Shown: in pieces, positions 57,497 through 64,000 of the stretch
How positions within the stretch are numbered: position 1 is the first letter of the stretch
Layout: the number at the start of each line of letters is the position of its first letter
Assembly (NCBI GenBank): GCA_949358305.1
Contig: OX442314.1
Span: 558,001-622,000 of the forward strand
DNA from: Strigamia acuminata
Lineage: Eukaryota; Arthropoda; Chilopoda; Geophilomorpha; Linotaeniidae
Direction: 5' to 3'
Length of the DNA stretch: 64,000 nucleotides
Notes under the pieces: model-generated
Database searches by the model: none
Told to the model about the DNA's origin: nothing
The model's input: only the letters and a program-made list of their open reading frames with translations
Program-made: the position numbers and the translations under genes

Positions 57497-57703
57497 CGCA
57501 GCAAATTTACACTTACGAGCGGGAAATTAATTTTAAAAATTGAGTTTATATTTCAAACGTTACATTTATATGTCGTTGGATGTAGATAGACCGGATCACT
57601 AGTGGTGTCGGGCTAGCCAGAGAAAGAATCCGCTAGTTGGGAAATTTCTCGCGGAGTGTCTCGGTGATTTGTCTCGAGTGACGTCATATCGTGAGTTGTC
57701 AAC
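57497..57703. promoter_or_regulatory. Shared head-to-head promoter of ZW10 and SCFD1
   Basis: Only 207 bp separate the two start codons. The interval contains a perfect TGACGTCA at 57679-57686. The SCFD1 start context, AACATGGCGGCCACC, resembles the YY1 element often found at housekeeping starts. No TATA box is seen. Bidirectional activity is inferred. Confidence 0.6.
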
Positions 57704-60700
57704 ATGGCGGCCACCATACGTGAACGGCAGACCGGTGAATTGTTTTTGATAGAATTCAATTCGAATTTATAATACTGAGTCGTGTTTTTGTTTCGATTTT
57801 AGCTGCCTTGAAGCGGATGTTGAATTTGAACGTGCCAGTAAATAAATCGAGCACGGTTGAACCGGTTTGGAAAGTGAGTGAATATTTGTTTGTTTGTTTT
57901 GTTAATTGAATGGAATTGGAATTGATTGACAGATTTTAATTTACGATCGATGTGGACAGGACATAATATCGCCGCTGTTGTCGGTGAAAGAACTGCGCGA
58001 AATGGGAGTCACTCTACATCTGTGCGTGCACAAATCGTGTTAAAATTTTTAAAATATTATTTTTTATTTTTATTTTTAATTCAAGATTGTTACATTCGGA
58101 TCGTGACGCCATTCCCGACGTGCCCGCAGTTTATTTCATCTTACCGACCGAAGAAAACATCCAAAGGATAACACAAGTGAAAGAAACAGAAAGTTTTGAA
58201 ATATTCTGAAAAAAATTAATTCCGAATTTTGACGCTAGGATTTCCGAAACCAACTATACGATTCTTATTTCCTCAACTTTATTTCGCCGATATCTCGACA
58301 AAAATTAGAGGATTTAGCGAGCGCCGCGTTACAATCCAACTGCGTTTCTCACGTGACCAAAGTAGGGTTTCTATTTTCCCGCCTATTTTTAATTCCCGGT
58401 TCCCGGTACCAAAATGGCCGGTACTCCCGTCAGGCGACGAAAAATGGCTAAAAATGGCCATTTTCAGCCTCTTTCCATGGTAAAAATGGCCGTTTTTCGT
58501 CAAAAATAGCCGTTTTTCGTCAAAAATAGCCGTTTTTAGTCAAAAATAGCCGTTTTTTCGTCAAAAATAGCCGTTTTTAGTCAAAAATAGCCGTTTTTCG
58601 TCAAAAATAGCCGTTTTTTGTCAAAAATAGCCGTTTTTTGTCTAAAATGGCCATTTTTAGCGTCTTTTCATGGTAAAAATTGCCGTTTTTCGTCAAAAAT
58701 AGCCGTTTTATCGTCAAAAATAGCCGTTTTTCGTCAAAAATGGCTAAAAATGGTCGTTTTTCGTCAAAAATAGCCATATTTTGTCAAAAATAGCCATATT
58801 TTGTCAAAAATAGCCGTTTTTCGTCAAAAATGGCTAAAAATGGTCGTTTTTCGTCAAAAATAGCCATATTTTGTCAAAAATAGCCGTTTTTCGTCAAAAA
58901 TAGCCGTTTTTTTTGTCAAAAATAGCCGTTTTTTGTCAAAAATGGCTATTTTCAATGACGTTTTGACAATTTTGGACGGAACCGGTCATTTTTTCAAATT
59001 TCCCGGTTCCCGGTTCTGTGATTTTAGGTTTTTAATAATTTTTTTTCTGTAGGTGTTTGACCAGTACCTGAATTTCATCACTTTGGAAGACGACATGTTT
59101 CTTCTACGCCACCAGAACTGCGAAACGATGTCTTATTACTCGATCAATCGCGGCGACATGAAGGACACGGAGATGGACGCCATTATGGACAGCATCGTCG
59201 AGTGTTTGTTTTCGTTTTTCGTCACGTTGGGCACGGTGCCCATCATACGCAGTCCGAGGGGAAATGCGGCCGAAGTGGTCGCCGAGGCGCGTTTTTTACT
59301 CAAAAATAATAAAAAATCAAAAATTAATATTTTTTTTTAAATTTTTTTTTAGAAATTGGATAAAAAGTTGCGGGAGAATTTGAGGGATTCGAGGAACAGT
59401 TTGTTTACTACGGACACGATCCAATCGGGCCAGTTTAGTTTTCAGAGACCGTTGTTTGTCGTTTTGGATCGCAATTTGGATCTAGCGACTCCACTGCATC
59501 ATTCGTGGACCTACCAAGCGCTTGCTCACGATGTTTTGGTAAAAATTAATTGAAAAAATGACAAAAAATTACGAAAAAATTACAGAAAATGACAAAAAAA
59601 TGACAAAAAATGACAAAAAATGACAAAAAATGACAAAATTTTGATTTTCTTTGCTAGGATTTAAAAATAAATCGTGTGACGCTCGAGGAAGGGTTTGAAA
59701 AGTCATCGCACGCAGGCGCAAAGCCGAGAACGAAGACGAAGACGTTCGATTTGCAACCGACTGATAAGTTTTGGATGCAACAGAAGGGAAGTCCGTTTCC
59801 GATCGTTGCTGAAGCCGTTCAAGGGGAATTGGAGTCGTATAGGGCGCAGGAGGACGAGGTGAAGCGACTCAAAACTGCTATGGTAAATTTTTGGTTTGGA
59901 TTTTGTCGATTTTTTAATTTTTTTTACGAAAAATGGCGATTTTTTGAAGGGATTGAATGGGGAAAGTGATGAAGCGATCAGCATGTTGTCAGACAACACG
60001 GCCAAACTCACTTCCGCTGTCAGGTATTAATATTTAATGAATTAAGAAATTTATTTTCGGTTTTATTTTTGATTATTTTTGCAGTTCGTTGCCGGAATTA
60101 TTAGAAAAGAAACGGTTGATGGACATGCACACGACAGTTGCGACCGCCATTTTGGATCAAATAAAAGTCGGAACGGAATTTGATTTTAATTTTGGAATTT
60201 AATAAAAAAAAATTAATTTCCTAGGCCCGAAAATTGGATGTATTTTTCGAAATTGAAGAAAAAATACAAAGCAAAACTACACTGGTAAATGGATTTATTC
60301 ATTTTAAAATTGTGGAAATTTAAAATCTTGAATTTTTCTTTTTAATTATCGATAGGACAAATCTTTGATCGAATTATTCGCCGATCCCGAAGGTAAGCAA
60401 ATGATATTCCACGTTACGATGTAATAAAAACACATTTTAAAAATGTATCACTTCGTTTTCACAGCCGGAACTCCCGAAGACAAAATGCGATTATTCCTTA
60501 TCTACTACATTTGTGGCCCGCCATTAACCGACGTAACAATTCCACCTTTTATCACAACCCTGGTAAAAATCTGGTAAAAATAACCCTATTTCTACGTATT
60601 TTAGGCCGAAGTTGACCAATACGCGGCCGTTTTGAAGGATTCGGGGTGCGAATTGGCTCCGTTAAATTACACGAAACGTTGGAAGTAAAAAAAAAAAAAA

Positions 60701-62895
60701 GTTTTAAACGATTTTTTGCTAAAAATGTGAAATTGTAGAGTTTACAGCAAGTTGTCGCTGGCTTCGAACCAATACACAGGTGGTGGGACAAAAACTATTA
60801 GGTGAGTTTCTTTTTCTTTTCCTTTGGTTTGGTAAGGGATAATTATGTTTGTGTTTCTTTTTCTGTTGTCGCGCGTGTCGGTCACGGTGCCACGGTGAAG
60901 GTCGTTGGCTGTGATTACGCGAATTAAGTGCGCCTGCCTCGGCTCGGCTCAAAGCGAGGCTCAAAGGCGAGCAGTCGTAGCGAGCGGAGCAGCTGATAAG
61001 TTAATGATTGCTCTCGAAACTGCATCTGGTCATTTTCAAGTGGGGGCGAAGGAAAAAGGGAGAAAACATGCCACTGCATAGTTGGAATAGCTGCCCAGGC
61101 TTATCTTGATTCATTCCACTTAGTTGTTGGAAGAAATTAGGCTTGTGGTTGCCGCTTTTCGCTCTTTTGGTTTTCGGAATTGGGACAAGGATGGGATGGT
61201 CGGAGGGAAAGAAATTCAATTAAAAAAGACAACAAACTAAACCGGATTTTACTTAAAAAAATACAAATTTTGATGTTGCAAATCGAAATTTTAATTCAAA
61301 AATCGAAATTTTTATTTTAAAATGGAAATTTTTATTTAAAAATGGAAATTTTTATTCAAAAATCGAAATTTTTAATTCAAAAATTGAAATTTTAATTTAA
61401 AAATTGAAATTTTAATTCAAAAATTAAAATTTTAGTTCAAAAATCGAAATTTTAATTCAAAAATCGAAATTTTAATTCAAAAATCGAAATTTTTACTCAA
61501 AAATCGAAATCTTTGTTCAAAAATCGAAATCTTTGATCAAAAATCGAAATCTTTGTTCAAAAATCGAAATTTTAGTTCAAAAATCAAAATTTTAATTTAA
61601 AAATCGAAATTTTAATTCAAAAATCGAAATTTTAATTCAAAAATCGAAATTTTTGTTCAAAAATCGAAATTTTTGTTCAAAAATCGAAATCTTTGTTCAA
61701 AAATCGAAATCTTTGATCAAAAATCGAAATTTTTGTTCAAAAATTGAAATTTTTGTTCAAAAAACGAAATTTTAATTCAAAAATCGAAATTTTAATTCAA
61801 AAATCGAAATTTTAATTCAAAAATCGAAATTTTTACTCAAAAATCGAAATTTTTACTCAAAAATCGAAATTTTAATTCAAAAAAATCAAAATTTTAATTC
61901 ATAAAAATCCAATTTTAGTGCAGGGAAAAAGTGTGCTTAAGTAGCACACAATAAAAGTGAAACTTGTTGACTTATTATTTCAAATTATCCAAACCGTCAA
62001 GTGTCACACTCTAATGGCGTCCTCAATTCTAAAATCTACCATATATAAATAAAAATCTAAGTTCGTTTGTTCAAAATCTTAAATCTCCAAAAGTTCTTCA
62101 TCGATTTATTTCCACGGGATTTATTTCCACGGGATTTATTTCCACGGGATTTATATGATTAAATTTACAAAAAGTGTTGTTTTATCTTTTTCTTTCTTTC
62201 AGTATGTTTTCCAAACTAATGTCGCAAGGATCGCAATTCGTGATGGAAGGCGTCAAGAATTTCGTAGTTAAAAAACACGTGAGTTACTCTCGATAGATAT
62301 TTCATCGCACATCTCCCAAATTGGCATAATCAAATTCGCTCCCAAGAATTTACCGGTCACGCGGATCGTCGACGCCTTAATGGAAATGAAATCGCTACAA
62401 GAAACGGACGACTACCGTTATTTCGACCCCAAGCTTCTCCGCGTCACCGACAGGTGACCGACCCAACGTTTTGAAAAAGAAATCTATTTCACACGAATCG
62501 ATTTTTATTTTTCAGTTCGTCCATTCCACGAAACCGATCACCATTCCAAGAGGTTTTTCTTTCTTTTTTATTCCTCAATTTTGTTTATTTCATTTTCGTT
62601 TCGATTCAGGCGATAGTGTTTGTCGTCGGCGGAGGAAATTACATCGAGTATCAAAATTTAGTCGATTACGCGAGAGTAAATATCGAAATATCGATTTTTA
62701 ATTATTTGTCTTAATAATTGATTTTTTTTATAGAATAAAAGCAGCGGAAATGCTAAAAGGATCGTTTACGGATGTACAAATCTTCAAAGTCCCAACCAGT
62801 TTTTGAAACAAGTAGGAAATTACTCGATTAAAAATATCGTCGACTAATTCGATTTTTGCTCGTTGCAGGTGGATCAGTTGGGGAAAGAGATTTAA
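57704..62895 (+). CDS. SCFD1: SCFD1/Sly1, SM-family SNARE regulator
   Basis: Twenty-one exons join in frame into 634 residues (human about 640): 57704-57734, 57803-57873, 57933-58021, 58086-58176, 58239-58361, 59053-59286, 59353-59538, 59658-59882, 59950-60023, 60085-60166, 60225-60284, 60356-60392, 60465-60532, 60605-60684, 60739-60801, 62203-62278, 62347-62453, 62516-62552, 62610-62675, 62734-62811, 62869-62895. Diagnostic Sec1/Munc18 stretches include [70 protein letters not shown] and [17 protein letters not shown]. Sly1 binds syntaxin 5 and 18 and is needed for ER-Golgi fusion. The intron after exon 6 needs a GC donor to match the family (AAEVVAE then KLDKK). The 5' splice site of intron 5 lies at the junction with a hAT-like repeat. 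Confidence 0.96.
58363..59025. mobile_element. hAT-like element with minisatellite (SCFD1 intron 5)
   Basis: The left end TAGGGTTTCTATTTTCCCGC matches the ALK-intron copy at 6442, as do the TTTTTAATTCCCG segment and the right-hand GACAATTTTGGACGGAACCG. The core is about 20 copies of TCAAAAATAGCCGTTTTT. The right terminus seen in the ALK copy is missing or diverged. It begins one base into the intron. Confidence 0.7.
61260..61915. repeat. 20-bp minisatellite in an SCFD1 intron
   Basis: About 32 copies of AAAAATCGAAATTTTAATTC with point variants, in intron 60802-62202. Confidence 0.9.
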
Positions 62896-63411
62896 GAGGA
62901 TTTGTCGCGATTGTTTTTGTATAAATCAAAATGTACCGATATATATATTAAAGATAGACTGAGTGTTTTTTGTCGTCCTTGTTGTTGAGCTTCAGAGAAA
63001 GCGCCGCCATTTGTAATTGCGAAAGGCAGTAAAGTTTGCGAGCGCGTGCTATGTAATTTTCGGCAATCTGACAAGATGGGGGCTCCGAGTACCGCCAACA
63101 CCCTAAACTCTGTCATTAGTCGGAGGAAATGATATTAAAGACCGCTTATTACCGAATTCTTCCGATGTAATAACGAAGGAAGCGCGATTCCGTTGAAAAC
63201 AACAAACAAAAATGGCGTCGCGAAAATGGCGCTAAATTTAAAATTTTTTTATTTTTGTACATTGCGTTTTCAATTCTATTTACAAAATGGATTTTTCGTT
63301 GCATTTCGTGCTGGACGATGATTCACGATGAATCATTCGTTCTTCAGGTAGAACCCGGTTGATTCACTCGCCATCGATCGGCAAAATGGCCAAAAATCAA
63401 ACGAAAACACG
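62896..63411. other. Convergent spacer between SCFD1 and BMP2/4
   Basis: Contains a plus-strand ATTAAA near 62948 that could end SCFD1. Otherwise nothing recognisable. Confidence 0.5.
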
Positions 63412-64000
63412 TCAGCGACACCCGCAACCTTCGACCACCATTTTGTCGTAGTTTTTGAGCACGACTTTGTCGTACTCGTCGACGTAGAGCATCGAGATGG
63501 GCGTCAGTTCGGTCGGGATGCAACAGGCGCGCGGAATGGCGCCCGGCTTGACGGAATTCACCAACGTCTGCACGATGGCGTGGTTGGTCGCATTCATGTG
63601 CTCGGCGAGCGGGAACGAGCACTCGCCGCGGCAGTAAAACGCGTGGTAGCCGGGCGGAGCGACGATCCAGTCGTTCCAGCCGACGTCCGAGAAATCCACG
63701 TAGAGCGCGTGACGCCGGCACAAATCCCGACGTGCTTTGCGGTTCCTCCGCTTCTCCACGTTCCGCCGAGCGCGGGAACTCGCTCCGGGACGTCCGTCGC
63801 GCGTGAACACGAGCAGGACGGGCGAATGCCACGTGTTTTTGCTCGTCAAAAACACGTGTTCTTCTTTCGGAGCTTTTTGCAAACGAGTTTGCGACACTTC
63901 CACCAAAATCCCGTGATTCGCACGCGCGTCGCGGCGCCATCGCGCCACGCTCGGCAACACGTCGAAGCTTTCCCAGCCGGTTCCGCGCACGTCCACCGTC
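63412..64000 (-). CDS. BMP2/4: BMP2/4 (Dpp-type) ligand, 3' end only
   Basis: The last 195 codons are open to the right edge, so the start and most of the prodomain lie outside. Visible are the end of the prodomain, a furin-type SRARR site, a basic heparin-binding-like stretch, and the complete TGF-beta cystine-knot domain with seven cysteines (DLC, FYC, GEC, ACC, GCGCR). Diagnostic motifs are [31 protein letters not shown] and the VVEGCGCR end. Such ligands pattern the dorsoventral axis through BMP receptors and Smad1/5. [13 protein letters not shown] has the extra residue typical of protostome proteins. No intron is seen in this part. It converges with SCFD1, 516 bp away. Confidence 0.96.
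   Translation of the reverse strand, partial: TVDVRGTGWESFDVLPSVARWRRDARANHGILVEVSQTRLQKAPKEEHVFLTSKNTWHSPVLLVFTRDGRPGASSRARRNVEKRRNRKARRDLCRRHALYVDFSDVGWNDWIVAPPGYHAFYCRGECSFPLAEHMNATNHAIVQTLVNSVKPGAIPRACCIPTELTPISMLYVDEYDKVVLKNYDKMVVEGCGCR

Overview
The window is animal nuclear DNA from an invertebrate. Genes are split by many introns (most short ones are 50-60 nt), exons are GC-rich inside AT-rich introns, and DNA-transposon relics and AT-rich minisatellites are dense. The gene set (ALK receptor kinase, SPRED, BPNT1, LRPPRC-type PPR protein, an ABCA transporter, CRIPT, an SR splicing factor, ZW10, SCFD1/Sly1, BMP2/4) is metazoan. The BMP2/4 mature domain has a Pro-Gly before its double cysteine, as in protostome Dpp/BMP2/4 proteins, so a protostome is my best inference. 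I cannot name a species.

Layout. 1.0-9.9 kb (+): the 3' two thirds of ALK (glycine-rich region, EGF-like module, membrane helix, kinase, tail); the 5' part lies left of the window. 9.9-11.2 kb: ALK 3' untranslated region with a hAT insertion. 11.2-26.3 kb: long gene-poor stretch with six perfect TGACGTCA palindromes, possible distal SPRED promoters and several transposons. 26.3-29.3 kb (+): SPRED. 30.6-48.5 kb (-): BPNT1, LRPPRC-like and an unusually compact ABCA transporter, followed at 48.6-49.1 kb (-) by CRIPT; these four genes are co-oriented and closely spaced. 50.0-51.6 kb (+): RRM/glycine-rich/RS splicing factor, head-to-head with CRIPT. 51.9-57.5 kb (-): ZW10, head-to-head with SCFD1 (57.7-62.9 kb, +) across 207 bp. 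63.4-64.0 kb (-): 3' end of BMP2/4, cut by the right edge.

Exon models were built by hand from splice sites and reading phase. In ALK, SPRED, BPNT1, LRPPRC, CRIPT, ZW10 and SCFD1 every junction keeps frame. The ABCA gene keeps frame everywhere except one place in its first ATPase domain.

Functional links are limited. ALK and SPRED are neighbours acting in one pathway (receptor tyrosine kinase to Ras/ERK, and its inhibitor). ZW10 and SCFD1 both act in ER-Golgi SNARE tethering and fusion and share a promoter region. The rest is housekeeping (sulfur and nucleotide metabolism, mitochondrial RNA, splicing) plus one morphogen.

I found no unmistakable new multi-gene system. The most notable observations are: an ABCA transporter that has lost its large first extracellular loop and several ATP-hydrolysis motifs while staying open; a hAT-like element whose terminal repeat supplies the 5' splice site of an SCFD1 intron; nested inverted-repeat elements up to three layers deep; a set of palindromic elements that each carry CCAAT boxes; and a cluster of CRE palindromes between ALK and SPRED.
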